Source: JACSRF01 sp963695505
GTDB taxonomy: Bacteria > Chloroflexota > Anaerolineae > Promineifilales > Promineifilaceae
Length of the DNA: 64,000 nt
Assembly (NCBI GenBank): GCA_963695505.1
Contig: CAVOGX010000014.1
Location: forward strand, 186,001-250,000
Direction: 5' to 3'
Both the position numbers and the translations under genes were made by a program. The notes under the pieces were generated by a model. The model did not search any database. It was not told where the DNA came from and was given only the letters and a program-made list of their open reading frames with translations. Positions 44,393 to 53,117 of the stretch are shown piece by piece; positions within the stretch are counted from its first letter, which is position 1; each line of letters begins with the position of its first letter.

Positions 44393-44854
44393 ATGATTCG
44401 TGTACTATTCGTTTGTTTGGGCAATATTTGCCGTTCGCCCATGGCCGAGGCTGTCTTCCAAAAACTGGTCGATGACGCTGGCCTGGGCCAAATAATCAGC
44501 GTGGATTCTGCCGGAACCGGCTCCTGGCATGTGGGTGAAAAAGCGCACAGCGGTACGCGCCGCATATTGCAGCAGCATAGCATTCCCTATGACGGTCGTG
44601 CCCGTCAGGTTAGGGATGCCGACATGGATATTCAAACCTACATCATAGCCATGGACCAGAGCAACCTGAACGATCTCAGACGTCGCTTTGGCGACCACCC
44701 TCGACTCTACCGCCTATTAGATTTTGCTACTCAAACAAACGTGCGCGAGGTGCCCGACCCGTATTACACGGGCAATTTTGAATATGTATACCGGCTTGTG
44801 GAAGATGGCTGCCGGGGTTTGCTGGCACATATTCGCTCTGCAGACGGCATTTAA
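44393..44854 (+). CDS. Low-molecular-weight protein tyrosine phosphatase
   Basis: 153 residues from MIRVLFVCLGNICRSPMAEA. VCLGNICRSP is the CX5R phosphate-binding loop with the catalytic Cys8, and DPYYTGNFEYVYRLVEDGCRG carries the general acid Asp. In bacteria these enzymes often dephosphorylate BY-kinases or other tyrosine-phosphorylated envelope enzymes, or arsenate in the ArsC branch. The tyrosine pair after DP favours a phosphatase. The longer frame upstream is the repeat spacer and RNase P RNA, so this ATG is the start. Confidence 0.9.
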   Translation: MIRVLFVCLGNICRSPMAEAVFQKLVDDAGLGQIISVDSAGTGSWHVGEKAHSGTRRILQQHSIPYDGRARQVRDADMDIQTYIIAMDQSNLNDLRRRFGDHPRLYRLLDFATQTNVREVPDPYYTGNFEYVYRLVEDGCRGLLAHIRSADGI

Positions 44855-44906
44855 CCGGCTCTCTTTTTCCAATCTTAAGGCAATCAATTTTATGAGGTGA
44901 TTTTTC

Positions 44907-44966
44907 ATGCCGGGCAACGTCTGGGTAATAGTCGTGTTATTAACCTTGATAAACCAGGTTGGATAA
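44907..44966 (+). CDS. Possible 19-residue hydrophobic small protein
   Basis: An ATG seven bases after GAGGTG opens a 19-codon frame, MPGNVWVIVVLLTLINQVG, ending TAA. The product would be a single short membrane helix. It lies alone in the 175-base spacer between the phosphatase and the flavoprotein. Support is only the ribosome-binding site and hydrophobic composition, so it could be chance. Confidence 0.3.
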   Translation: MPGNVWVIVVLLTLINQVG

Positions 44967-45029
44967 AAACCTGTAGATACCATAATACTGCGTAAAATTT
45001 TTTCAGCGATTAATATTGAAGGAGAGAGA

Positions 45030-46202
45030 ATGGAACGAAAACATGATGTCATTGTTGTGGGGGCGGGGCCTGCTGGCGCTACTACAGCCACAATACTGGC
45101 TCAACAGGGGCACGATGTCCTGCTGCTGGACCGGCACTCATTTCCACGGGATAAAACTTGCGGAGATGCCGTGCCAGCGGGGGCCGTTGGCATCATGTAC
45201 CAGTTGGGGATGCAGGAACGCGTGGAAACGGCCGTTGCCCGCGGTGAACTGTATCCCCTAGATAGCATGCGCCTTGTCTCTCCTAAGGGATACACTTTGG
45301 AAGCCAGGTTTCACAATAACGAGATGGGAACCGACTCCTTCGTTGCCCCCCGCCTTTACTTCGATGCCATTATTCAGCAGCACGCAGTTGCCTCAGGGGC
45401 TACCTTCCAACAAGCCCAGGTTACGGCGCCAATCCTGGAAAACGGCCGTGTTACGGGGGTCATGGCTAAAGTCAACGGCCATAGCGAATCATTTCATGGC
45501 CAGGTTGTGGTTGGTGCCGATGGAGTTACCTCCAGCATCACCCGTGCCCTACGACCCAAGCCTACCCAACACGTCGATAAGCACCGCGCCGTCGCCCTCC
45601 GCGCCTACATCGATGACATCGAAATAATTCCCCATCAAGTCGAATTTTACCTCTACAAAGAAATTCTTCCCGGCTATGCGTGGATTTTTCCTACCGGACC
45701 ACACACCGCCAACATTGGCCTGGGTATGCGATTGGACCACTTCCGGCAAAGGAAACAAAGTCTGGAAGCAATGCTGCAGCAATTTTTAGACATGCCAGCC
45801 GTAAAAAGCCGGCTGAAAGAAGGGGGAAAACTGCGCGATATTTCCACCTGGCAGCTTAATTTCGGCTCCCAGAAACATTTACAGCAGGTTTTCGAAGGGG
45901 CAATTTTAGCAGGGGACGCTGCGGGTTTTATTAACCCGCTTACTGGTGGTGGTATCCACAACAGCTTGCTGTCGGCCAAACTGGCAGCGCAGACCGTCCA
46001 TGAAGCACTAACCAGTGGGGATACGTCTCTTGCGGCGATGCGGGGCTATGAACATGCCTGCCACGAAGCCATGTGGGAGGGCATGATTCGTTCGTTTAAC
46101 ATTCAGCGCACGCTGCTAAGATTTCCCTTTCTCGTAGATTTTCTCATTAAGCGACTTAAAGAGAACAGCCAACTGGCGCAAATATTCTTAACAAAATTGT
46201 AG
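45030..46202 (+). CDS. Geranylgeranyl reductase family flavoprotein
   Basis: 390 residues with the Rossmann FAD-binding start VIVVGAGPAGATTATILAQQG, then DRHSFPRDKTCGDAVPAGAV (the conserved K-x-C-G-D/E after the first beta unit), VVVGADGVTSSITRAL near 155 and the second FAD motif GAILAGDAAGFINPLTGGGI near 290. Relatives saturate isoprenoid chains of quinones, chlorophyll or archaeal lipids, or act as other monooxygenase-like reductases. AAGGAGAG precedes the ATG. A bidirectional terminator follows, shared with the cold-shock gene. Confidence 0.88.
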   Translation: MERKHDVIVVGAGPAGATTATILAQQGHDVLLLDRHSFPRDKTCGDAVPAGAVGIMYQLGMQERVETAVARGELYPLDSMRLVSPKGYTLEARFHNNEMGTDSFVAPRLYFDAIIQQHAVASGATFQQAQVTAPILENGRVTGVMAKVNGHSESFHGQVVVGADGVTSSITRALRPKPTQHVDKHRAVALRAYIDDIEIIPHQVEFYLYKEILPGYAWIFPTGPHTANIGLGMRLDHFRQRKQSLEAMLQQFLDMPAVKSRLKEGGKLRDISTWQLNFGSQKHLQQVFEGAILAGDAAGFINPLTGGGIHNSLLSAKLAAQTVHEALTSGDTSLAAMRGYEHACHEAMWEGMIRSFNIQRTLLRFPFLVDFLIKRLKENSQLAQIFLTKL

Positions 46203-46218
46203 TGACTGATTTTAGAAA

Positions 46219-46245
46219 AAAAGCCTGCATGTTGCAGGCTTTTGT
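46219..46245. terminator. Bidirectional terminator
   Basis: AAGCCTGCA and TGCAGGCTT (46221-46241) form a perfect 9-bp stem with a 3-base loop and have A-tracts on the left and T-tracts on the right. The structure serves the + strand flavoprotein gene and the - strand cold-shock gene. Confidence 0.88.
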
Positions 46246-46247
46246 CT

Positions 46248-46478
46248 TTACTGAATAGGACCAAAACTTCGCTGGGAAATGACGTTCTGCGCTTGTGGTC
46301 CTTTTCCCTGGTCAACCAGGTCAAATTCGACGCGGTCTCCTTCATATAAATTCCGGTACCCTTCGCCTTCAATCGCCGAGTAATGGACAAATACTTCCTG
46401 ACCACCATCGTCAGGGTTTATAAATCCATAACCTTTCAACCTGCTAAACCATTTTACAATCCCGGTACGCTTTTCCAT
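46248..46478 (-). CDS. Cold-shock domain protein
   Basis: 76 residues, a single OB-fold cold-shock domain. RNP1 is KGYGFINPDD and RNP2 is VFVHYSAIE, preceded by TGIVKWFSRLKG. The C-terminus DQGKGPQAQNVISQ is standard. GGAGG stands seven bases before the ATG. It binds single-stranded RNA/DNA and can act as an RNA chaperone. A perfect hairpin lies in the leader 63 bases upstream. Confidence 0.92.
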   Translation of the reverse strand: MEKRTGIVKWFSRLKGYGFINPDDGGQEVFVHYSAIEGEGYRNLYEGDRVEFDLVDQGKGPQAQNVISQRSFGPIQ

Positions 46479-46540
46479 TGTCAATACCTCCACTTCTTTT
46501 GCACGCGGGAGAACAGCCGATGGCACCTGTATAGGAGAAA

Positions 46541-46562
46541 GCACCATTCAAGGGAATGGTGC
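46541..46562 (-). promoter_or_regulatory. Leader hairpin upstream of the cold-shock gene
   Basis: GCACCATTC and GAATGGTGC are perfect 9-bp arms with a 4-base loop, 63-84 bases before the cold-shock start codon on the - strand. No U-tract follows. Long structured leaders that control translation are known for cspA-type mRNAs, so a role in control is possible but unproven. Confidence 0.45.
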
Positions 46563-46694
46563 CTCTTCCTGGAGCAAATACCAATACTAACTATTCACTA
46601 ATACCTTTACACCTCAAGATCTGGGTATAAGGTATCATGGGCAATGGGGAGTGTCCATGAAGTTGGCGTGAAAGATAAGGGTAAAAATGGAAGG

Positions 46695-47430
46695 TTATGG
46701 CCGGGGGCGAAGGGTGGCTTGGAGCATGAAGGTTCGCGCCCCAGTATCTGTAAACCCAATGCTTTGGGCAAGCAAAATTGAAGGGGTGTTGTCTGCTGCC
46801 ACAGCGTATAGAGGAATACGGCCGTTATCCAGCAAATGCTGCGCCATAGCCGCTACCACGCTGCGGCCAAATCCCCGTCGGCGAAATTGCGGCTGTACGT
46901 TCACGGCGATTTCGGCAAAACGTGGCGATTGCCAGTTCAAATGAGCAGATGCGACCACTTCCTGGTTGGCCGCTTCGGAACGAATCGCATAACGGGGCAA
47001 ATCATATAGGGCCATGACTGTGGGTTACCAGCACATTGATAACAGGTTTAAACTGCTGCGGATCCAGAGCAAATATAGCCAGATGCTCCTCGGTTTCAAT
47101 GTCAAACAAGGCTTGAACAAGTGGAAAATAAGCTTCTGGGGCGCTGAGGAAAACGGCCGTTCCTGGGGCTAACGCGTGGTAAATCATGTCAGCTGCGCCG
47201 CCCATATCTTGGGGGGGCAGCCGCAGTGTCACCAGAGGGCGAAACAAGTCCATGCCCGTGCGGGAAACAGCAACATAGCCGGCGGCCACGGCGGCACCTT
47301 CAGGCCAGGCCACCAACCGGGTGCGCCCTTCGGAGTGGTAATAGGCAAAATAATCCTCCATGGCATCGCGGGGCTGGTTGGGATTTAGTAACGGCCGTAT
47401 TGCTCGCCGCGCCTCATCTAAAGACATCAT
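46695..47430 (-). CDS. GNAT family N-acetyltransferase, probably one gene with a frameshift
   Basis: Two frames overlap by 14 bases. The first (47430 down) has MMSLDEARRAIRPLLNPNQP, YHSEGRTRLVAWPEGAAVAAG and ends HSHGPI. The second has YDLPRYAIRSEA, then the acetyl-CoA loop QPQFRRRGFGRSVVAAMAQHLL and PLYAVAADNTPSILLAQSIGF. Joined near 47,010 they give about 245 residues, the length and order of a well-known GNAT group with an N-terminal partner domain. The overlap ATGGCCC could also allow coupled translation of two proteins, but neither half alone makes a complete family member. Its start overlaps the stop of the nucleoside phosphorylase by 4 bases. Confidence 0.72.
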
Positions 47431-48134
47431 TTCCCCGCCCTGGCTTCCACCAATTGCAGCGCCTTCAGCGCCGCGTCAATGGCTGTATCAATTCCCGTCT
47501 GAACCACCTGGCGATCCGGTCGATAAGCAGCCATGCTCTCTTTTTGCTGCAACACATTGCCATCCACCACCAACACCGCCCCTGTCTGCACCCGGCGCAG
47601 GCTGCCTACCACAAACAGCGCCGCACATTCCATTTCGACTGCCAGCACCTGGGCTTGGGATAAAATAGCATAATCGGGCGTATTCGCGGTGGGCACGCCG
47701 GCATAAAAATTGTCACGGGTCAGCACAATACCTACGTGGCTTCGTTGGTTGTTAACAGCCTGTCGCAGAGCAATCGTCAGGTCAGGGTCAGCCACTGCAG
47801 GATAGCCATCGGGCACACTTTCACGGCCGTATCCGGTGTGCTGCACCGCCGCCGCCGCTACAACAATATCTCCAGACTGAATGTGTGGCTGGAGTGCGCC
47901 GCAGGTGCCTACGCGAATAATTTGCCGTGCTCCGGCGGCAATCAGTTCCTCAAAAGCAATGGCTGCCCCAGGCGCGCCAATACCGTGGGAGCAAACGGTA
48001 ACAGGCAGATGTTGGAAACGGCCGTTATACGCCCGATATTCCCGCTTTTCACTGAGCAAAGTGCTGTCCGCCAGCCTGTTCGCAATGCGCGTGGCCCGGT
48101 CCGGATCACCGCAAACCAGCACAGCCGGATGCAC
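47427..48134 (-). CDS. Nucleoside phosphorylase (uridine/purine type)
   Basis: 235 residues from a GTG that directly follows an in-frame stop. The PNP/UDP-1 signature is clear: CGDPDRATRIANRL near 9, VCSHGIGAPGAAIAFEELI near 46, IRVGTCGALQPHIQSGDIVVA near 72, and AVEMECAALFVVGSLRRVQTG near 168. It cleaves nucleosides with phosphate to give ribose-1-phosphate and base. MEC(A) near the end with the preceding layout favours uridine phosphorylase-type enzymes. It shares an operon with the downstream acetyltransferase. Confidence 0.9.
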   Translation of the reverse strand: MHPAVLVCGDPDRATRIANRLADSTLLSEKREYRAYNGRFQHLPVTVCSHGIGAPGAAIAFEELIAAGARQIIRVGTCGALQPHIQSGDIVVAAAAVQHTGYGRESVPDGYPAVADPDLTIALRQAVNNQRSHVGIVLTRDNFYAGVPTANTPDYAILSQAQVLAVEMECAALFVVGSLRRVQTGAVLVVDGNVLQQKESMAAYRPDRQVVQTGIDTAIDAALKALQLVEARAGK

Positions 48135-48232
48135 TTACCCAACTTCTAAACCTGTCAACGGTAAAATTTGTCCTGCCATGTTCAAAATGGGGGCGGTAAT
48201 GCGTAGTCGACCGCCTCCCGATAAACTATTCC

Positions 48233-49232
48233 TTACTGAAATGGAATTTCTTCTGGTTTATTGTCCAGAATCGCCTCAATCTGCGCCATCACGTCGTCAG
48301 TCAGCAGCTGCTACAGTGTCCAAAGCCTGCATATTGTCTGCGACTTGTTCAGGACGCGACGCACCTGTGATGACCGTGCTGACGTTGGGGTTCTTGAGGC
48401 ACCAGGCAATGGCCATACGCGCCATGCTGGTACCAATCTCTTCAGCCAGTTTTGTAAGTTCGCGGGTCTTAGCCAGGCGATTCCGCCCTTCCTCACTTTC
48501 AAACATTTCCTTCAGCCACTCATAACCGGGCAGGTTTACGCGCGCATCGTCAGGTGTCCCATCGTTGTACTTACCGGTGAGCAGGCCGGATGCCAGGGGA
48601 GACCAGATTGTTGTGCCCAAGCCAACGGTGTCATAAAGACGGCCGTATTCCACCTCAAACCGCTGGCGGTGGAACATGTTGTACTGCGGTTGCTCCATGG
48701 TCGGCGGAAGCAAGTTGTACTGGCGCGCCACCATATGCGCTTCCATAATCTGCTGCGCAGACCATTCCGACGTCCCCCAATACAACACCTTGCCTTGCTG
48801 AATGAGGTTTGTCATCGTCCACACCACCTCTTCTATCGGCACTTCCGGGTCTGGGCGGTGGCAATAATAAAGGTCCAGGTAATCAACTTGCAACCGTTCC
48901 AAGGCCTGGTGGCATGCTTCTACCACGTGCTTGCGGCTTAAGCCACGCTGGGTAGGCAGGGCGTTGGGCACAGCCCCCCACAAGACCTTGCTCGACACAA
49001 TGTACGAATCCCGCCGCCAGCCCGCTTTCTGCAGCGCTTCGCCCATAATGGTTTCGGCTTCGCCCAGGGCATAAATTTCCGCGTTGTCAAAAAAATTGAC
49101 CCCCGCGTCGTAAGCCACTTTCATGCTTTCCAGCGCCTTATCCACGCCCATTTGATTGCTAAACGTAACCCAAGCGCCAAATGATAGGGCACTCACTTTT
49201 AATCCAGATTTTCCTAAACGACGATACTCCAT
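48233..49232 (-). CDS. Aldo/keto reductase, Kv-beta/YghZ-like (C-terminal frameshift)
   Basis: About 333 residues. It starts MEYRRLGKSGLKVSALSFGA and carries the AKR catalytic tetrad elements (VNFFDNAEIYALGEAE with Asp and Tyr, VSSKV Lys, LYYCHRPDP His) and the NADPH-binding end NVSTVITGASRPEQVADNMQ. The frame then runs to a stop after ALDTVAAAD, but one base fewer near 48,306 continues it as LLTDDVMAQIEAILDNKP to EEIPFQ, the usual C-terminus. It reduces aldehydes or ketones with NADPH. The downstream 98 bases to the phosphorylase hold nothing recognisable. Confidence 0.88.
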
Positions 49233-49469
49233 TGAAATGCTCCTTTGCTCTGAAACGGTCTAAATTGTGTGTAAGAGTTTACTTTCGTGAGAGGTTCTTC
49301 GCAACCACTCTCATAAGCTGTTTGGCGCTGTTTTATACCCATATCTGCCGTTGACGCTCCGCAGGTGGCGGCATATACTGTGTTCAGGATCTGCTCTTTT
49401 CGCCAACCGGCAAAACAGATTCCTGATAGTCAATATTCCCATTTCTAGCCCAAGACAAGGAGGTTTTTG

Positions 49470-50156
49470 GTGTCTATCAAACTCACATTTCACGGACATG
49501 CAACGTTTTCGCTAGATGTAGATGGTACGCATATTGTGGTTGACCCTTTTTTTGCGCCAAATAATCCTGCTGCACAAAAAACGGCCGTAGAGATTGCCGC
49601 CGATTACATTTTGCAAACCCACGGCCACGGCGACCACATCGCTGACACGGTGCCGTTGGCCAAGCGTACCGGCGCCCTGGTAATTGCCAACTTTGAAATC
49701 GCCAACTGGCTCAACGGCAAAGGGGTGGAAAAGACTCACGCTCAGCATTTAGGTGGCGGATTCCACCATCCCATCGGCTACGTAAAAATGACGCCGGCCC
49801 TGCATGGGTCAGGCTTGCCCGATGGCAGTTACGGGGGGATGCCGGGTGGTTTCTTGCTGTACATTCAAGATAAGGTGATTTATTTTGCAGGGGATACGGC
49901 CGTATTCTCTGACATGAAGCTGATTGGCGACGCGGGCCTCGATCTGGCCGTCTTGCCCATTGGCGACAACTTCACCATGGGGCCTGATGACGCCCTCCTC
50001 GCCGTCAAATTCCTGCGCCCCAAAGCAGTCATACCCTGCCATTACAACACCTGGCCGCCCATCGAACAAAACGCCCATGCCTGGGCTGATCGCGTTCGCG
50101 CCGAAACCGAAGCGACCCCCGTCGTCCTTCAAGCTGAGGAATCCTATACTCTTTGA
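49470..50156 (+). CDS. UPF0173 metal-dependent hydrolase (metallo-beta-lactamase fold)
   Basis: 228 residues from a GTG six bases after AAGGAGG; a TTG one codon earlier is less well spaced. MSIKLTFHGHATF is the UPF0173 start. THGHGDHIAD is the metal-binding HxHxDH motif, FAGDTAVFSDMKLIG supplies the bridging Asp, and VIPCHYNTWPPI the last His. YtkL-type proteins have no settled substrate. It ends at a clear terminator. Confidence 0.92.
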   Translation: MSIKLTFHGHATFSLDVDGTHIVVDPFFAPNNPAAQKTAVEIAADYILQTHGHGDHIADTVPLAKRTGALVIANFEIANWLNGKGVEKTHAQHLGGGFHHPIGYVKMTPALHGSGLPDGSYGGMPGGFLLYIQDKVIYFAGDTAVFSDMKLIGDAGLDLAVLPIGDNFTMGPDDALLAVKFLRPKAVIPCHYNTWPPIEQNAHAWADRVRAETEATPVVLQAEESYTL

Positions 50157-50191
50157 CACATCCCAAACTGTGATGTTAATATCCCTTATTG

Positions 50192-50226
50192 AGGATGAAG
50201 CCTCTTGCTTCATCCTTTATTTTTTT
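50192..50226 (+). terminator. Terminator after the UPF0173 gene
   Basis: AGGATGAAG and CTTCATCCT form a 9-bp stem with a 7-base loop, followed by TTATTTTTTT. The next gene starts 23 bases later. Confidence 0.88.
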
Positions 50227-50248
50227 ACGAAAATTAAAGGAGTGAATC

Positions 50249-51470
50249 ATGTCTAAAAAAAGCCTCTTGCTTGTGCTCATCATTTTACTGCTGAGTTTAT
50301 TAGCAGCTTGTGGCGGGAGTAACGAAGAAAATGCCGCAAACAACACAACGAATCAAGCCCCAGCCGCAGAACCGGCCCCAGCAAATGACGAACCGGCAGC
50401 AGATGCCCCAGAAGAACCCCCCGCAGAGCCCGCGATAGTAGAACAGGCCACTGATGAGCCAACGGCAGAACCGGTTGTAGAAGAAGAACCAACTGCAGAA
50501 GAACCAAATGAAGAGATTGAAGAGATTGACGTTGCCGCTATTGCTGGTGAACTAGACTTCAACACTTATTATTACTTCTTCTCGATGAGTGCCACAACAA
50601 GGAACTCTAACGATGAAGAAACAGTTCAAACTATCTCAGCCGACATAAAATTTTCCGTTGACCCGCCTGCCAACAGTTTTGTGCTCAATATGGAAGGCTT
50701 TGAAGAAGAGATGGGTGACATGGGTGGCTTGGGTGAAATTTCATTGATTCAGATTGACAATACCACATACACCACCTTCCCGGGATTTGGCTGCATAACT
50801 GCACCTGCAACCAGCGAGAACCCCTTTGCTGATTTCAACGATTCTTTTTCACCTGACTCTCTGCTTGAAGAGCTAGATGTTTCCCAGGTCAGGCGCGTAC
50901 GCCCCAATGAGACCATTAATGGCTTTGAAGTGCGTCATTACACCTTTGATGAAGAACTTCTCAATGCTGGAGCCACTCCAGGGCAGGAATACGAAAATGC
51001 CGAGGGCCATATTTACTTAGCTGAAGATGGTGGCTTCCTGGTCAAAATGGAAATGAATCTGGAAGGCAGTGGAATAAATCTCTTTGGCGAAGAAAACGAA
51101 AACGAAAACCAAGCCAGTTCATTTGAGTATGAACTCGTCAGCGTTAACGAAGCCTTGGACATTGCCATCCCCGCAGCCTGTGAAGAAGCAGCCAGTGGTG
51201 CCAATTATCCGATGCCCCCAGACGCCTTTGAAGTCACCTCCTTTGGCAATATTCTTAATTTCCAGTCTGAAATGAGCTGTGGACGAAGCTGTTGCATTTT
51301 ACGACTTGGAGCTAGCGGACTTAGGCTACACCAAAAATGAGGATGATTCATTCGTAATGACGGGTTCTGCCATTCTGGTTTATACCCAAGAAGAAGGTCC
51401 GAACTTGAATTTAATCATCAATGAAGAAGACACCGGGGGCATTTCTGTAACCATTACAGCAGACGAGTAA
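50249..51470 (+). CDS. Acidic lipoprotein, unknown function (one frameshift)
   Basis: The start MSKKSLLLVLIILLLSLLAAC is a lipobox signal peptide. Residues 25-95 are a Glu/Pro/Ala tether. The main domain (NTYYYFFSMSATTRNSNDEE, TYTTFPGFGC, NGFEVRHYTFDEELLN, EGHIYLAEDGGFLVKMEMNL) resembles LolA/LppX-like lipoprotein folds but I cannot name the family. A C-terminal module follows after a +1 shift near 51,279 (SVDEAVAFYDLELADLGYTK to SVTITADE). The corrected length is about 406 residues. It contains no ACGGCCGT and is more AT-rich than neighbours. Confidence 0.75.
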
Positions 51471-51487
51471 CTCTCACCCCTCCGATC

Positions 51488-51522
51488 AAAAAGCCCCTGC
51501 AAAAATGACAGGGGCTTTTTTT
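51488..51522 (+). terminator. Terminator between convergent lipoprotein and slipin genes
   Basis: AAAAAGCCCCTG and CAGGGGCTTTTTT pair as a 12-bp stem with a 9-base loop and T-tract. Its A-rich left side lets it work in both directions. Confidence 0.9.
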
Positions 51523-51557
51523 ATTCGTCTACATTCAACGCTCTAATCTTTAACGCT

Positions 51558-52334
51558 CTACTCTTTAGTTTTTCCATTTCCCAACATTCCTCCTAACATA
51601 TCCAGAGGAATCGGGAAGATTGTGGTCGTGTTTTGCTCCACGCCAATCTCCACCAGCGTCTGCAAATAGCGCAGCGTCATGGCCCCAGGCTCAGAAGAAA
51701 TGACCCGGGCTGCTTCAGCAAGCTGGGCAGATGCTTGTAATTCACCTTCGGCATGAATCACCTTGGCTCGGCGTTCTCGCTCGGCCTCAGCCTGCCGCGC
51801 CATAGCTCGCACCATTTGAGAGTTAAGCTCAACGTCCTTAATTTCCACGATAGATACTTTGACACCCCAGGGTTCCGTAGCTTCATCAATAATGTGCTGC
51901 AATGTTTCGTTGATTGTCTCGCGCTCTTGGAGGAGTTGGTCAAGGTTAGATTGGCCAATGACATTACGCAAGCTGGTCTGGGCAATTTGCCACGTTGCTC
52001 GCCGAAAGTCCTCAATTTGCACCACGGCGTCTACGGGGTTAATCACACGAAAGTAGACAACTGCATTGACTTTCACGGTTACATTGTCACCAGTAATTGC
52101 TTCTTGGGCGGGTACATCCAGCGTTACTGTGCGCAAGTCCACTTTGAACATGCGGTCAATAATGGGAATTATGAAGAAAAGGCCCGGCCCTTTAGCTCCA
52201 ACAATTCGTCCTAACCGAAAAATGACGCCCCGTTCGTATTCTTGAACAATACGAATCGATGCAGCAATTAAGCCTATGGCGGCAACGCCTACGAAGCAAA
52301 GGAGGGGAAGCAACCCTGTAAATAAACCATTCAT
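51558..52334 (-). CDS. Slipin/stomatin-like SPFH protein
   Basis: 258 residues. An N-terminal membrane helix (LLPLLCFVGVAAIGLIAASI) is followed by an SPFH domain: IVQEYERGVIFRLGRIVGAK, GPGLFFIIPIIDRMFKVDLR, ITGDNVTVKVNAVVYFRV, and the coiled-coil RAMARQAEAERERRAKVIHA. It ends FPIPLDMLGG. Slipins organise membrane microdomains and usually pair with an NfeD protein; no nfeD gene is adjacent. Confidence 0.92.
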   Translation of the reverse strand: MNGLFTGLLPLLCFVGVAAIGLIAASIRIVQEYERGVIFRLGRIVGAKGPGLFFIIPIIDRMFKVDLRTVTLDVPAQEAITGDNVTVKVNAVVYFRVINPVDAVVQIEDFRRATWQIAQTSLRNVIGQSNLDQLLQERETINETLQHIIDEATEPWGVKVSIVEIKDVELNSQMVRAMARQAEAERERRAKVIHAEGELQASAQLAEAARVISSEPGAMTLRYLQTLVEIGVEQNTTTIFPIPLDMLGGMLGNGKTKE

Positions 52335-52579
52335 AGTTAACTCCTTTAAATTTTCACAAAAGTGATTTGTTCACTTCTGGCTTTTATTATATGTGATTTT
52401 ATCTGGAATCGGAGAAATGGGTGAAAAATTGGTCGCGATTGACCATTGTTGTATACATCTAACAAAAGAGGACCTTGCTATTTCTAGCAACTTGTCTATA
52501 TGGTTTAGTCTGGGTTTTCTTTATACTGTTAACAGGCTTGCGCTGAAATGCGCGGTTCAGTGGGAAATAGTGGGAATCC

Positions 52580-52614
52580 AAGAAGGGTGGCACACATCTG
52601 TGGCCGCCCTTTTT
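52580..52614 (+). promoter_or_regulatory. T-box-like antiterminator/terminator
   Basis: AAGAAGGGTGGCAC (52580-52593) matches the first 14 positions of the T-box consensus AARNAGGGUGGNACCGCG. AAGGGTGGC (52583-52591) pairs with GCCGCCCTT (52603-52611) across an 11-base loop and runs into five T, the expected competing terminator. It lies 22 bases before the YbaK-type gene, followed by TAGGGAGG. In T-boxes, uncharged tRNA stabilises the antiterminator. A clear Stem I with specifier codon was not identified in the 245 bases upstream, so the call is tentative. The rest of the 52335-52635 spacer shows nothing else recognisable. Confidence 0.5.
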
Positions 52615-52635
52615 GGGCTGTAGGGAGGTTTTCAC

Positions 52636-53109
52636 ATGCACCCATCTGCCAAAAAAGTGGCCGATGCTGCGCGTCAGCTTAATCTTGATCTGCAAATTAT
52701 CGAATTTCCTCAAACGACTCGTTCTGCACAGGAAGCAGCCAATGCCATTGGCTGTAGCGTGGCACAAATCGTAAAAAGTCTTTGTTTTGTGGTAGGCGAA
52801 CAACCCATTATGGTACTTGTTTCAGGGGCGAATCAGCTTGACGAGCGCAAGCTGGCGCAATTGCATAACATAGGGCGCAAACAGGTCCGGCGGGCGAACG
52901 CCGATATGGTCAAAGCTGTCACAGGCTTCAGCATCGGCGGCGTTCCACCGTTCGGCCATGCAAGCTCTTTGCCTGTTTTCGTGGACGAGGATTTATTGCA
53001 ATTTGATGTGGTTTGGGCAGCAGCAGGCACGCCGTTTGCTGTTTTTGCCATTGCCCCGGACGAGTTAGTGAAAGCCAGTAAGGGTACTGCTATCCATTTG
53101 AAGAAGTAA
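52636..53109 (+). CDS. YbaK/EbsC-type aminoacyl-tRNA deacylase
   Basis: 157 residues. Family features are QTTRSAQEAANAIGCSVAQIVKSLCF with the conserved catalytic-type lysine, DERKLAQLHNIGRKQV, and GFSIGGVPPFGHA near 97-109 with the conserved GxxP(F/I)G. These proteins hydrolyse mischarged tRNA (Cys-tRNAPro, Ala-tRNAPro and others) in trans. A T-box-like element directly upstream would fit control by tRNA charging. It converges with a thioesterase gene 8 bases away. Confidence 0.9.
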   Translation: MHPSAKKVADAARQLNLDLQIIEFPQTTRSAQEAANAIGCSVAQIVKSLCFVVGEQPIMVLVSGANQLDERKLAQLHNIGRKQVRRANADMVKAVTGFSIGGVPPFGHASSLPVFVDEDLLQFDVVWAAAGTPFAVFAIAPDELVKASKGTAIHLKK

Positions 53110-53117
53110 TCGGGGAA

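Noticed and set aside
52393..52623. A 76-residue frame in the slipin-YbaK spacer
   Set aside because: No ribosome-binding site or recognisable features, and it overlaps the T-box-like structure.
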